A DNA stretch of 64,000 nt, taken from the NCBI GenBank assembly GCA_039105265.1, contig JAPFFF010000014.1, positions 620,001 to 684,000 on the forward strand, read 5' to 3'. The stretch comes from Tritrichomonas musculus. Its lineage: Eukaryota; Parabasalia; Tritrichomonadida; Tritrichomonadidae. Of this stretch, positions 40,956-50,743 are shown piece by piece. The first letter of the stretch is position 1. Each line of letters starts with the position of its first letter. The position numbers were made by a program, and so were the translations under genes. A model generated the notes under the pieces. The model was not told the origin of the DNA. It worked only from the letters and a program-made list of their open reading frames with translations, and searched no databases.

Positions 40956-42452
40956 ATGACATGGCTGAATAATGGATGCCTTCTAGTTATTGATCCCACA
41001 AAAAATAAACCAGCAATTATAGATAATCAAATCGAATTTTCCAAATTATCTGAAACTCCAACTCTCACTTTTTATCAGCAAAGCCAAAAAATTTTCACTA
41101 ATGTAATGAACAATGATGTAGACTATTATGATATTTGTGCTCAATATTCCGATTTATTTGTTCAAAACAGCGATCTCAAATGTTACTCGTTGTGTTTTGA
41201 GTTACTTCCAATTTGCTTTTTCACAAAGAATTACACCAAAGACACTAATTTCCGAAATCAACTGCTTAAAGCATCAAGGCTATTCGAACTTCCTCAATCT
41301 GATTTACCAAAATTATTATGTTATCTAGCGAATGCTAATCAAGAAAATGCTAATCAAGCAAATGATTTTTCTGAGCGTTACCGTGTAAAAGGCGGAACTG
41401 AAAAAGCAAAGAAATTGTTACTTCAAATCCATACCACACAAAATATAGATTGGTGGCTTCAAGAACTTTTTATTTTTTCAACGAATTCGGTCGCATCTGA
41501 TTTTGATATAGAATTTATTGATTATTTGTTAAATGATGAAATTGACTGCGGACACTTTTTCTTGACAATGGCAATTACGTTATTCTTTCATCGCTTAAAA
41601 ATAGATCGACAGTGCATCATTGATTATGCGCTTGAAAATATTAAAGATAATTTTACATCACGACGTGACAATTTAATCTACAACATACTAATTTCACGTC
41701 GTGATGTAAAATTTAATCCTACAAATGATGAGCGCCTAGAATTTTTGCAAAGAATCTATGAAAATACACAGAATTCTTTTTTTACAGTCCACTTTTTAGG
41801 ATTGATTTCTAAAGAAGAATCAAGTATTCAAAAAGAATTTCGTCTTGCCGTTTTACGCTATTCTGAATTGCTTTGTTCTTACGATTCTGGACAATACAGG
41901 CATCTCATTCCTTATTATTTGAGTTCAATTACTAAAAAAGAAGATAATCATGCAGTTCCTCAAATGCTTCAAAATGTGATTTTAGCTACGCCTGAGGCAA
42001 TACCATCTGGTGATATTTCTTCAAATGACCCTTTACATGATTTTTTAGAAGAATTTTCCAAACTTGATTCTTTTAAAAAAGAATATTGTTTAGAGAGCAT
42101 TAAAAAGCTTAATGAAGTTCGATTTAGTATTGACAATATTGACAATCATGAATTGAATAATGAATTAGACACAAAATCGATCACTGACTTTTTAAATGAA
42201 AACTTTTTGCAGAGCGATAAGAAAATCCAAAGAGAAACAATAAATACACTTGTAGAATTTAAATTGAATGATAAAAATATATTATCAGACCTTCATAATA
42301 TTAATGAATCAGTTGTAATTGGTATGATTGATTCTTATTTAGATGTTGATGAAGCAAAAAAAGAAGATCAAGATGATCCTAACCTTTATCTTGAAAAACA
42401 TTTGTTTGATTACATTGCTGCTAATGGGGACATGCCTGAATTCGATGATTGA
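40956..42452 (+). CDS. Helical protein of unknown function
   Basis: The gene encodes 498 residues from MTWLNNGCLLVIDPTKNK. After a short beta-like N-terminus the protein is alpha-helical throughout (for example LKCYSLCFELLPICFF and NQLLKASRLFELPQSDLPKL), with an acidic C-terminal tail (DDPNLYLEKHL to PEFDD). The helical hairpin pattern could be ARM/HEAT-like, but no repeat is convincing and no family is recognised. A perfect 20-bp inverted repeat lies inside the coding sequence (41649-41668 and 41694-41713), so the protein contains the mirrored phrases FTSRRD and SRRDVKF. Confidence 0.7.
   Translation: MTWLNNGCLLVIDPTKNKPAIIDNQIEFSKLSETPTLTFYQQSQKIFTNVMNNDVDYYDICAQYSDLFVQNSDLKCYSLCFELLPICFFTKNYTKDTNFRNQLLKASRLFELPQSDLPKLLCYLANANQENANQANDFSERYRVKGGTEKAKKLLLQIHTTQNIDWWLQELFIFSTNSVASDFDIEFIDYLLNDEIDCGHFFLTMAITLFFHRLKIDRQCIIDYALENIKDNFTSRRDNLIYNILISRRDVKFNPTNDERLEFLQRIYENTQNSFFTVHFLGLISKEESSIQKEFRLAVLRYSELLCSYDSGQYRHLIPYYLSSITKKEDNHAVPQMLQNVILATPEAIPSGDISSNDPLHDFLEEFSKLDSFKKEYCLESIKKLNEVRFSIDNIDNHELNNELDTKSITDFLNENFLQSDKKIQRETINTLVEFKLNDKNILSDLHNINESVVIGMIDSYLDVDEAKKEDQDDPNLYLEKHLFDYIAANGDMPEFDD
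41649..41713. repeat. Perfect 20-bp inverted repeat inside a gene
   Basis: Arms AATTTTACATCACGACGTGA and its exact reverse complement are separated by 25 bases. It is GC-richer than its surroundings and predicts a strong hairpin in DNA or mRNA while keeping the frame open. Confidence 0.95.
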
Positions 42453-42783
42453 AATAAAATTATATAAAATATTGTTTATTTAGGCTTTTAATTATATGTT
42501 AAATTTAGATAGGATATTATTTTGCGAAAATATGTTTTGAAATTACTAGCCAAATTTGCAAAATTCCAGTTGTTGAATTTAATAATATTGATTCAATTAA
42601 CCTCGAAATCAATATTTTATTTTTGTGCAAATTTAATTTCTGTGTATTTAATCATATTATTCCAAAATGCCTTCTTCTCGTTTACAAGATATATTAAATG
42701 CAAATATATATATAATATAATTTAATATAATTCACTAATAATTTTTATAATTTATTTAACTTAAAACTACTAAATAATCAAAT
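42453..42783. other. Intergenic between convergent genes
   Basis: AT-rich 3' flanks. A 67-codon frame (42522-42725) begins with TTG and has no support. Confidence 0.5.
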
Positions 42784-45700
42784 TTATAGTAAATCATTTG
42801 AAAGTTGTTGAAGAGCTTGTTGTTGTTGAACTTGAAGTGGTTGATTAATTAGTTGAAGCATTTGGGTTTCATGAGCTTGAATTTGGGCAATAGCTGGTTT
42901 GGGCAAATCTTTGAAGAATTCTGTTGAAGGTATTTCACCAAACGTCGGAGGTTGATCTAAATCGACCACTCCGATAGCAGTTTCCATTGATTTCTTCATT
43001 TCTTCAAAACTTTCAAGAATATTATCGTGAAGGCCTTGATATTGCTCGCTCATAACTCTTTCATGCACTTTAATTGCAAAATTAACAGCTTTTAACTGAT
43101 CCATGAATGATTCTCTTAATTTTTGTGCAAATTTTGCGTTAATTGGCTCATCTTTTAATTCGCTTTCAAGGAACAATTCTTGGAAAACTTTAGTTCCTCC
43201 ATTAACAGCTGCATTAACGATACCACTAACAAGCATTGAAAATGATGATACAGCAACTTGGTTGAACTTCAAATTATAGCGTAAACAACGCCAATACATT
43301 GAAGCTTTTTGCATTAATTCTATTGTTTTTGCATTTGTATCAAATATTGCGCATTCAATTGGATGCATGATAATTAAATCAGATGTCATCGTAACAGGAA
43401 GACGTCGAACCACTCCTTGAAGATTTCTTTGTGTTTGATAACGATAAATATGTCGATGCCATTCAGCAAATTCATTCAAACCACGTTTAATTCGAACTGG
43501 TGCTTCGCTATAAAACTCTGACATATCGCAGCAGCTTTTAACCATTAAATCTGATGGTGGCATATAAGGATCAAATGTTTCCATATCTTTTGGTTTCATA
43601 TTAAAAACGTGAATGTATTGAAGATCATTATTATTCTTTAACGCATCTTCTGTAGGAGCCTTAGGCGAAACTTCAGCATCTGGGAATTTTTCTTTCAAGT
43701 TCATCATCATTTTATCATTCATGAAGAAACCATCACGACGATAAATGAAAAGAGTATCTTTGAAATATTCGCTAAATTTGGCACCATAAAATCGAACTCC
43801 ATAAAAACGATTTAATATATTTCTTTCTTGATTGCAAATTGAATCATAGCAATCAGATTCAAGTTTATAAACTTTTGATAAATCTTCATAACAAATTTCA
43901 ATATTCTTATAAAATTCTTCAAGTTGTCCTAAAACATCAAGTGCGCGTTCGAAGAATTGTGTTTGCATGAATAAATTAACGGCTTCATGCATAATTTTAC
44001 GTTTTCTTTCTCGCTTTTCTTGTTCAGGTTGTCCATGGCCTTCAGCAACAGCTGTATGATCATCCCAAGAAAGGAATCTAGCGCATTCCATTAATGCTTC
44101 AGCTGCTTCAGTTTTATTGCCCATCATCATATGTAATTCATAAAGTTTTGACGTAAAGTGAGGAATAAGAAACATATTTTCTTTCTGGCAAGCATCCAAA
44201 ACAGACAAAATAGCGGTTGCTCGCTCATCTTCGTATAAATGTTCATTTGGTAATGAACCAAGATCTCTCATATAAGTTAAAAGTTCATCCAATCTCTTAA
44301 AGAAGCTTTTAACAACTTCATTTTGTTGATCAGTTTGGCTGAATTTTTCTTTGGTGTCTTTAATTAATATCTTTAAATCAAGCATATTTTCATAGCCTGA
44401 AACTTTATCTAAAGCTGGAATTGATGCGTTTTCTGAGCGTGTAAAATTCTTACTTTGTTTGTAATCTGATTGTAAGAGTAGGTAAAATCCATGTGTAACA
44501 CTCTTTCGAGTTTTTTCATCTGGTTGATTGACATAAAAGTGGAAGAGTGGAAGAATAACAGATGAATTGAATCTTGATTCTTCTGGAACAGAATTCAAAA
44601 GTTGTGGAAGAAGGGCAGCAATTGGTTCGAGGTCAGTAAGATATATTCTACTGTAAAATGGTCGGTCGTATTCTTTAATTGCATTTGATGCTTTAAGGAA
44701 AACGTTGTAGAAACTTGAAATAAGATCGATTAATTTATCAACTTGTTGATGAAGGAAATGAAATTGTTCTTTACTAGAAAATGATACAAGTTTGATGAAA
44801 GTGATTGTACAAATATAGAATATGTATGAAGGTGGAGTCGATTTAACAATTTCTTGAATCATATCGAGTAAGTTATTGAAAAATGTTAATTTATTTTCAT
44901 TTGATAAAATTAAATCTTCTATTGTTTTTGTATTGCAAAAGTAAATATATATCAAGTCAAAGAAATATTGATTCTTGTTGCTTTCTATTGGGACTGCTTT
45001 CAAGCTTTTTGGAATCAATTTTTCAACAAATTCAGAAAGTGGAGCTATTGCAACTGGTAAGCAGGATGAAGTTTTCATCAAAACAAAGAAGCTTGCTCGA
45101 ACTATATCAAATCTATCAGACATATATTTTTCTTCGATTTTTCCAGCTTGTTGTTTAGCCTTTTGGTCTTCATTTTTATCTGATTGTTTTGGCATTGTCA
45201 TCACATGTTTAATAACAATTGGCATTAATTCTTTTCTGTTCTCTTCGTTTGCGAATAATTGGGTATCAATAAGTCCCAAAATTAAGTAAACCATATTGTT
45301 ATCATTTTGATAAAGAGCACTTTCAACCTGTTTGAAAAAGTTTAAAACAAGGCTGAGTAATTCATCATTTGAAAATGATGAACTAATAATATCGCAAAGC
45401 GTTGAGAAGGCACGGCAAACAAATGTTTGTGATACTTTCATCATTGGAGTATTCATTTGAATAATAATTGCTAATCTAATGAAAATGTTTTCAATATCTT
45501 TTTGGAATTGTTTGTCGTTTAACTCGCCATCAACCTCTTTATTTAACTTAAGAGATGATGAAATCAAAGAAAGAATGTATGATAAGCATCGGCAGCAGTC
45601 CTTGCATGAAGTATCTGCCTCTCCTTCAAGTTTATTAGTAACATGATCAGGAAGAGCACTAATAATATATTGGAAAAGATGGGAATATATATTTGCATAT

Positions 45701-47640
45701 TCTGGCCTCTCTGGTGTGAAGCAATTATCAACAAAATAATCAAATAATATTTTTAATTGACCTGAAGAACGCATGTTACGATCAATGATGGATAATGTTT
45801 GAATAAAGTAAATAAATCCTGCTTTCGTCAAATCATCTTTGTCTGATAAAATTATTTCAAAAATATTGTGTAAAATTTGAAGTAGAAAAACGGAAAAAAT
45901 ATCATCATCTATTTGAGCTAGTTTAAAATTGGCAAGTGCAACTTCTGATTCGTATTGTTCCCAGTGAATAATTTTATAAATTGCTGGTTCGCTTGATATA
46001 ATTGTTGAGCATAAATTAAATTTAACTGAAACATCACTTGCAGTTGGATCTTCTTGCCACTTAGGATGGGCTTCTATGAAAGCAGTGAAGTTTGATGCAT
46101 TCATATTTGGAGGATCAGGCTTTCGTAAGATTAAAACTTCTTCTTTTCCAAATGGTGGAAGACGGATAAGCCCATCATCGCCTGTAATTTTCCAAATTGA
46201 AAAACTAGAAAGGTGTGTAGTGCCATCGCTAATTATACGAATAACTTCAAAAATAATGTATAAATTATTAATATCGCATTCAGTTGGAAAAGTAATCTCC
46301 GCAATTTCATCAATTGGCATTTGCAGTATACCTTTTTGAACAACAGTTGGAAACAATGTTCTATCTTGAGTATTAAGAAAACATTCTATAAATTTCCCTT
46401 GGCTTTTATCAAGAACGCGTAAATTGATTCGTGTCTTCTTTTTTTTAGACTTGTGCTTGAGTTTGTTAATATGAACATATAATCGGTTAATTGAAAAGTC
46501 TGGTGTCATATTATGTGGTAGTTTAATGGTGGGAATTAAGTCATTTCGGTCTGCATTTAATGCCGCATCAACAGTTTTTTCTAGTGAATATTTGATAGTC
46601 ATTTTAGGGAAATCATCAACTTTAATAATATCTGTACGATTATCTTTGGAATCTAAAAGTTTAGGAGCTATATCACTAGGTAGTACTTCATTAATTCCTT
46701 TGTATAATTGAAAATTAATTTCTGTTTCATTATTATCCTTTGAAAAATTTAGTTTTTGGGCTCCAACCCCTATATATTCAGATAATATTAAGCCTTTTTC
46801 TGCTTTTTTCTCAGCCATACGATAATTAACCATAACACGAGAAATTAAAATAAGATCATCTGATAAATTGGCGTTAACATTGATAAATTTGATTCTTTGT
46901 TCTTTATTCGAATTTTTCCGTAAAAAAACGTCAGCTGGCGCTGAAATTATTTCTTTCTTAGATAAACTATATAATCGAAATGAAATCCTTAAATCTTCTT
47001 TGTAATTAATAGAAAAGAAAACTGAGATTTGTATCTGAGTGTCGTAACTTGCAGTCATCTTGACAACTTTAGGTGGTGCTTTAGATGGAAAAATCTTTTC
47101 TGTAATATCATGTGTTCTAAGAACATTAGAATTTAAACCTCTCTCTAGTTTATTAAGTTGAATCGATTCTCTGATATTATCTAAACATTCTGCTATTTGA
47201 GGTCGTTGTGATTGTTCAATTTTGGTTTTTCCATCATTTGAAATATGAAGAAAACTAATTGCTTTCATGATTTGATTGAGAATATGAGCATCGTTTTCAT
47301 CTGCGTGTCTTGTTTGGCAAATAACACGTGAAAATATATATTTAAAAAGGTTTTTTGATTCAAAACTTAAAAGATCAAATGAATCTTGTGAATTATGATC
47401 ACTATCGTCGTCATCGTCTGATTCTCTATGCTTTTTGTCTTTGCTTTGGTAAAGTTGAATTCGATTAAGTGGGCAAATTCCAATGCATGAAGATGTGACA
47501 CATCTTGCTTTAACCCACTCACCACATTTTTCTGAAATTTCAAGTTGATCGCCACTTTGGAGTTTCAAATGAAATGGTTCTTGAGAAGCATATGGGAAAA
47601 TAGCAATTCCTGTTGCTTCGTATTTTTTCCAGGAAGTCAT
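42784..47640 (-). CDS. DOCK-family guanine nucleotide exchange factor
   Basis: The gene encodes 1618 residues. An N-terminal SH3 domain covers ~8-65 (TGIAIFPYAS; EWVKARCV; IGICPLNRI). A C2-type DHR-1 region lies near ~380-560 (RLYVHINKLKHKSKKKKTR; IYIIFEVIRI-like strand). A long helical middle follows. The C-terminal DHR-2 exchange domain spans ~1140-1580 (LYELHMMMGNKTEAAEALM; YGVRFYGAKFSEYFKDTLFI; RNLQGVVRRLPVTMTSDLI; SGIVNAAVNGG). An SH3-headed DOCK resembles DOCK-A/B proteins, which load GTP on Rac through DHR-2 and bind phosphoinositides through DHR-1. The target is presumably one of the trichomonad Rac-like GTPases controlling actin and adhesion. The tail is Gln-rich. Confidence 0.9.
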   Translation of the reverse strand: MTSWKKYEATGIAIFPYASQEPFHLKLQSGDQLEISEKCGEWVKARCVTSSCIGICPLNRIQLYQSKDKKHRESDDDDDSDHNSQDSFDLLSFESKNLFKYIFSRVICQTRHADENDAHILNQIMKAISFLHISNDGKTKIEQSQRPQIAECLDNIRESIQLNKLERGLNSNVLRTHDITEKIFPSKAPPKVVKMTASYDTQIQISVFFSINYKEDLRISFRLYSLSKKEIISAPADVFLRKNSNKEQRIKFINVNANLSDDLILISRVMVNYRMAEKKAEKGLILSEYIGVGAQKLNFSKDNNETEINFQLYKGINEVLPSDIAPKLLDSKDNRTDIIKVDDFPKMTIKYSLEKTVDAALNADRNDLIPTIKLPHNMTPDFSINRLYVHINKLKHKSKKKKTRINLRVLDKSQGKFIECFLNTQDRTLFPTVVQKGILQMPIDEIAEITFPTECDINNLYIIFEVIRIISDGTTHLSSFSIWKITGDDGLIRLPPFGKEEVLILRKPDPPNMNASNFTAFIEAHPKWQEDPTASDVSVKFNLCSTIISSEPAIYKIIHWEQYESEVALANFKLAQIDDDIFSVFLLQILHNIFEIILSDKDDLTKAGFIYFIQTLSIIDRNMRSSGQLKILFDYFVDNCFTPERPEYANIYSHLFQYIISALPDHVTNKLEGEADTSCKDCCRCLSYILSLISSSLKLNKEVDGELNDKQFQKDIENIFIRLAIIIQMNTPMMKVSQTFVCRAFSTLCDIISSSFSNDELLSLVLNFFKQVESALYQNDNNMVYLILGLIDTQLFANEENRKELMPIVIKHVMTMPKQSDKNEDQKAKQQAGKIEEKYMSDRFDIVRASFFVLMKTSSCLPVAIAPLSEFVEKLIPKSLKAVPIESNKNQYFFDLIYIYFCNTKTIEDLILSNENKLTFFNNLLDMIQEIVKSTPPSYIFYICTITFIKLVSFSSKEQFHFLHQQVDKLIDLISSFYNVFLKASNAIKEYDRPFYSRIYLTDLEPIAALLPQLLNSVPEESRFNSSVILPLFHFYVNQPDEKTRKSVTHGFYLLLQSDYKQSKNFTRSENASIPALDKVSGYENMLDLKILIKDTKEKFSQTDQQNEVVKSFFKRLDELLTYMRDLGSLPNEHLYEDERATAILSVLDACQKENMFLIPHFTSKLYELHMMMGNKTEAAEALMECARFLSWDDHTAVAEGHGQPEQEKRERKRKIMHEAVNLFMQTQFFERALDVLGQLEEFYKNIEICYEDLSKVYKLESDCYDSICNQERNILNRFYGVRFYGAKFSEYFKDTLFIYRRDGFFMNDKMMMNLKEKFPDAEVSPKAPTEDALKNNNDLQYIHVFNMKPKDMETFDPYMPPSDLMVKSCCDMSEFYSEAPVRIKRGLNEFAEWHRHIYRYQTQRNLQGVVRRLPVTMTSDLIIMHPIECAIFDTNAKTIELMQKASMYWRCLRYNLKFNQVAVSSFSMLVSGIVNAAVNGGTKVFQELFLESELKDEPINAKFAQKLRESFMDQLKAVNFAIKVHERVMSEQYQGLHDNILESFEEMKKSMETAIGVVDLDQPPTFGEIPSTEFFKDLPKPAIAQIQAHETQMLQLINQPLQVQQQQALQQLSNDLL

Positions 47641-49380
47641 CTTCGAATTTTTGAATTTTAAAGTTTCAATCTTTATTATTTCAATTGTGAGTTCTCAAAT
47701 AATTGAACCATTCTTTGATTTAATTATCTTCAATGAACCATTTTTTTTCAATTTTTTGAAAGATTTTTTCAATATTTTTAATAGAATTAATTGAAAAACT
47801 ATTAAAGCTGATATTCAAAAGGTATATCAAACAGATAATTTTTTTGCATTAATATCCTTATGAATTTCTATTTTTATTTAATTATTTATATTAATATTAT
47901 ACTTAATTAATATCATTTTAGTTTGTTTAAAATTTTTAAAAGATTATTTCCTAAAAAATGTGAGATAAAAATGGATTAAAATAACCAAAATACATCATGA
48001 ATGAAATGCATATTAATCGAAAAAACAATTTCAATTTTAAGTATAGATTCTATTTTTACTGCAAAGTTAATCAATTTTTGGGAACCGCAATTTTTATTCT
48101 TTATGAAATCACATAAGATAAATTATTTAACACAAAATTTCAAAAGAATTGAATTAAATGATATAAAAAATACGTTAAGATAGAAAAAATATTTTTTTTG
48201 TTTATGCTATCATTTATTATTTTTAATATATCTTCTTGCCAATAAAAAATATGTTCATTTTATATTAAAATTTGTATTTCAAAATACTAATTAAAAAAAT
48301 ATTTACCAATAAATACATTTTCTTTTTTCTAGATATAAATATTCACAAAGATTTAGAAAAAGCAATTTATTGAAATAGCATTTATTGAAAATTAAAAAAA
48401 AAAGTTTTATTTATTAGTATTTTTGGATCTAATTTTTTGAGTGAAGATTGTTTTAAACATTTTTTATATGTCTCCATAATTGTTAACTTTTTCAATACAT
48501 TTTTTATCTTCCAACTTAAAAATTATGTAGATAACTGGTTAGTTCATATATCAAATAAAAATTCAAATAGCTCTTTAGTAAACAAGAAATTTAAAATGAA
48601 ATTATAAAATATTTTGTTTAATTGTTAAACTTGAATGATATTCATATTGATATGTTGTTTTTTATGAATCTGTTTAAATTTTTTTGAAATTTTTTTTGAT
48701 TTTTACTAAAGGAGATTTCTCATATGGGTGGGACACTCTTTTTTTGACCTCAAAAAGTTTCAAAATCTCTTCGAATTTTAGGTTTTATTTGGTGATTTTA
48801 ATAAATTTTCTTACCCATTTAATAATCTTTAAATTGGTCATTGAAACCAATCAAAAAACTTAATATTTATCGAGTTTTTTTTGACTTCACATACTAATAG
48901 ATCTCTCTTCGTAAGAGATGTCCTTCAAAACTACTAATACTATTTGATTTTATACATATGCATTATACATTATAAAACATAAATATTTATAATTACTTTG
49001 TAGTTAGTCCAAAAAAGTTAATATAATAATTATTTTTAAGTTTTTTCGATACATGATCTTTTCTAACTTTTTATTTTGTAATATTCGATTTCTTCTTTTA
49101 ATGCTCAATAAAATGATATATTTTGTTTGAACATAACTTCAAAGATAAAGTTTAGTTTGAAAAATGAATTCAAAAAGTTGAATTAATAAACGGAATGATT
49201 CAATTTTCGGCGGTTAGAAAATTAATTTTAAACGATCAAACTCAATATTTTTGCTTTAAAATATATTATAAGAATAGGGAATATTATTTAAAATGAGGTT
49301 CCGCCATTTATAAAATCAAAAAATTCAAAATGACCATTTTTTACCCAAATTATTTTTTATGGAAAATAAAATGCGATTAT
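47641..49380. other. 1.7-kb gene-poor region
   Basis: Very AT-rich DNA with no credible gene; a 60-codon frame at 48001-48183 is not supported. A less AT-biased patch at 48700-48920 contains GGAGATTTCTCATATGGGTG and several TTGAC segments and could be a worn repeat. No inverted ends or coding relic are recognised. Confidence 0.45.
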
Positions 49381-49593
49381 CTAATTCACCTTTGATGATT
49401 TTGATTTTTTAAATAGTAAATTATATGTAGCTATTAAAAATCTATCTAAATATAAAATAACTGGAAAAAGTCTTGGATGGCTTACACATTTTCTCATAGA
49501 GAATAAAAATGTGTGATGAAGAAAATCTTTTTGAACTGGAATATTTTGGACTGAATGTTTAATGGATCTACCAATCGTAAAACTACTAATCAT
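49381..49593 (-). CDS. Possible small protein, 70 aa
   Basis: A short frame starts with ATG (MISSFTIGRSIKHSVQNIPV) and ends in a lysine/serine tail. It is divergent from the CDC50 gene, 57 bases away. TCAATTTAAG 10-20 bases upstream could be an initiator. Codon use is not obviously random, but no family is recognised and chance is a real possibility. Confidence 0.3.
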   Translation of the reverse strand: MISSFTIGRSIKHSVQNIPVQKDFLHHTFLFSMRKCVSHPRLFPVILYLDRFLIATYNLLFKKSKSSKVN

Positions 49594-49628
49594 AATTCTT
49601 AAATTGATAATTTTAAAACAACCATTTA

Positions 49629-49638
49629 TCCATTGAAA
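49629..49638 (+). promoter_or_regulatory. Inr-like TCCATTGAAA
   Basis: About 13 bases before the CDC50 ATG. The same decamer stands about 23-30 bases before the cyclase-like gene (55725-55734, minus strand). Confidence 0.5.
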
Positions 49639-49650
49639 TAATTAAAATAA

Positions 49651-50619
49651 ATGGGGAAAAACAATATCATTTCTGAAACAATTAGAAGTAATCCACTCAT
49701 ACAACAGGATTTAAAACGATGTAGATTAAGATCTGTTCCTTTTTGTACATCTGCTGTTTTTTTTGCATTAGCTATTTTTTATACTTGGTTATTTTCATTT
49801 TATGGAATGTCAATGTATGAAATTTCTCAAAATAGGATGATTGATATTAGATATGATGATATATGTGGTAATCAGACTACTTGTATTGTTGATTTTAACA
49901 TATCAAATCCAATTCAAAATCCTGTTGGACTATATTATAAACTCACAGAATTTAATCAAATGAGACGTGAAATTTCAGAGAGTTATAGTTTAAAAATGCT
50001 TCATGGAGAAGTTGAGACAAAAAGTGGATTGCAAAATTGTCAGCCAAGACTTTACATTGATGATAACGAAAGCATAACAAATTTATTTGTTCCATGTGGT
50101 ATTTTACCATATACGGTATTCAACGATACCTTTAACTTAATTGACGAAGATATTTTTGATGATAGCGCAGATTCAATTGTTTTAGAGCAAGATTATGATG
50201 TTAAATTCCACGATTCTTCAAATGATTATAAAAATTCATCACATTGGCTTTTGGATAATGGATTATTTAAAGAAGGGCAAACAAACCCTCATTTTATTGT
50301 ATGGATGAGGCATTCAGCTTTTTCTCCATTTAGAAAACTTTATTCTGTATCCAAAACTGGCATTTCAAGTGGTCATCATCGAATGTCAATTCGCAATAAT
50401 TATAATGTTCAATCATTTCAAGGCCAAAAGCACTTTATTATTGCAGAAATTGGATATTTTGGAACTCAAAAATATGGTCCAGTGATTGTTTTTGGTGTAA
50501 TGGCAATCTTTTTCCTGATTGCTTCTGCAATTCTTGGAATATTAGGATTTAACAGAAAGAAGCCTACATCAAAATTCCACCCGAACCAACTCAAAACTTT
50601 ATTTTACAAGCAAAACTGA
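49651..50619 (+). CDS. CDC50: CDC50/LEM3 beta subunit of P4-ATPase lipid flippase
   Basis: The gene encodes 322 residues with two membrane spans (~35-58 and ~278-302) and a glycosylated, cysteine-bearing loop between them, the CDC50 topology. Family landmarks are NPVGLYYKLTEFNQMRREI, NCQPRLY, VPCGILPYTVFNDTF, and HFIVWMRHSAFSPFRKLYS. CDC50 proteins chaperone P4-type ATPases out of the ER and are required for flipping aminophospholipids to the cytosolic leaflet. The length is near the usual 330-400. Confidence 0.95.
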   Translation: MGKNNIISETIRSNPLIQQDLKRCRLRSVPFCTSAVFFALAIFYTWLFSFYGMSMYEISQNRMIDIRYDDICGNQTTCIVDFNISNPIQNPVGLYYKLTEFNQMRREISESYSLKMLHGEVETKSGLQNCQPRLYIDDNESITNLFVPCGILPYTVFNDTFNLIDEDIFDDSADSIVLEQDYDVKFHDSSNDYKNSSHWLLDNGLFKEGQTNPHFIVWMRHSAFSPFRKLYSVSKTGISSGHHRMSIRNNYNVQSFQGQKHFIIAEIGYFGTQKYGPVIVFGVMAIFFLIASAILGILGFNRKKPTSKFHPNQLKTLFYKQN

Positions 50620-50743
50620 TTTTTTTTATGGGATGGTTTCCATAATTTGTTTTTATTTTTTTACGAACTAAATCTTTCATATCAAAAAAAATCTATTATA
50701 ATATTTTTATTATTTAAAAAAATATAAACATTATAAATAAAAA

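Noticed and set aside
42522-42725. 67-codon plus-strand frame
   Set aside because: Non-ATG start, AT-driven composition, sits in the 3' flank of convergent genes.
48001-48183. 60-codon plus-strand frame
   Set aside because: Isolated in a gene-poor AT-rich stretch without promoter features or recognisable content.
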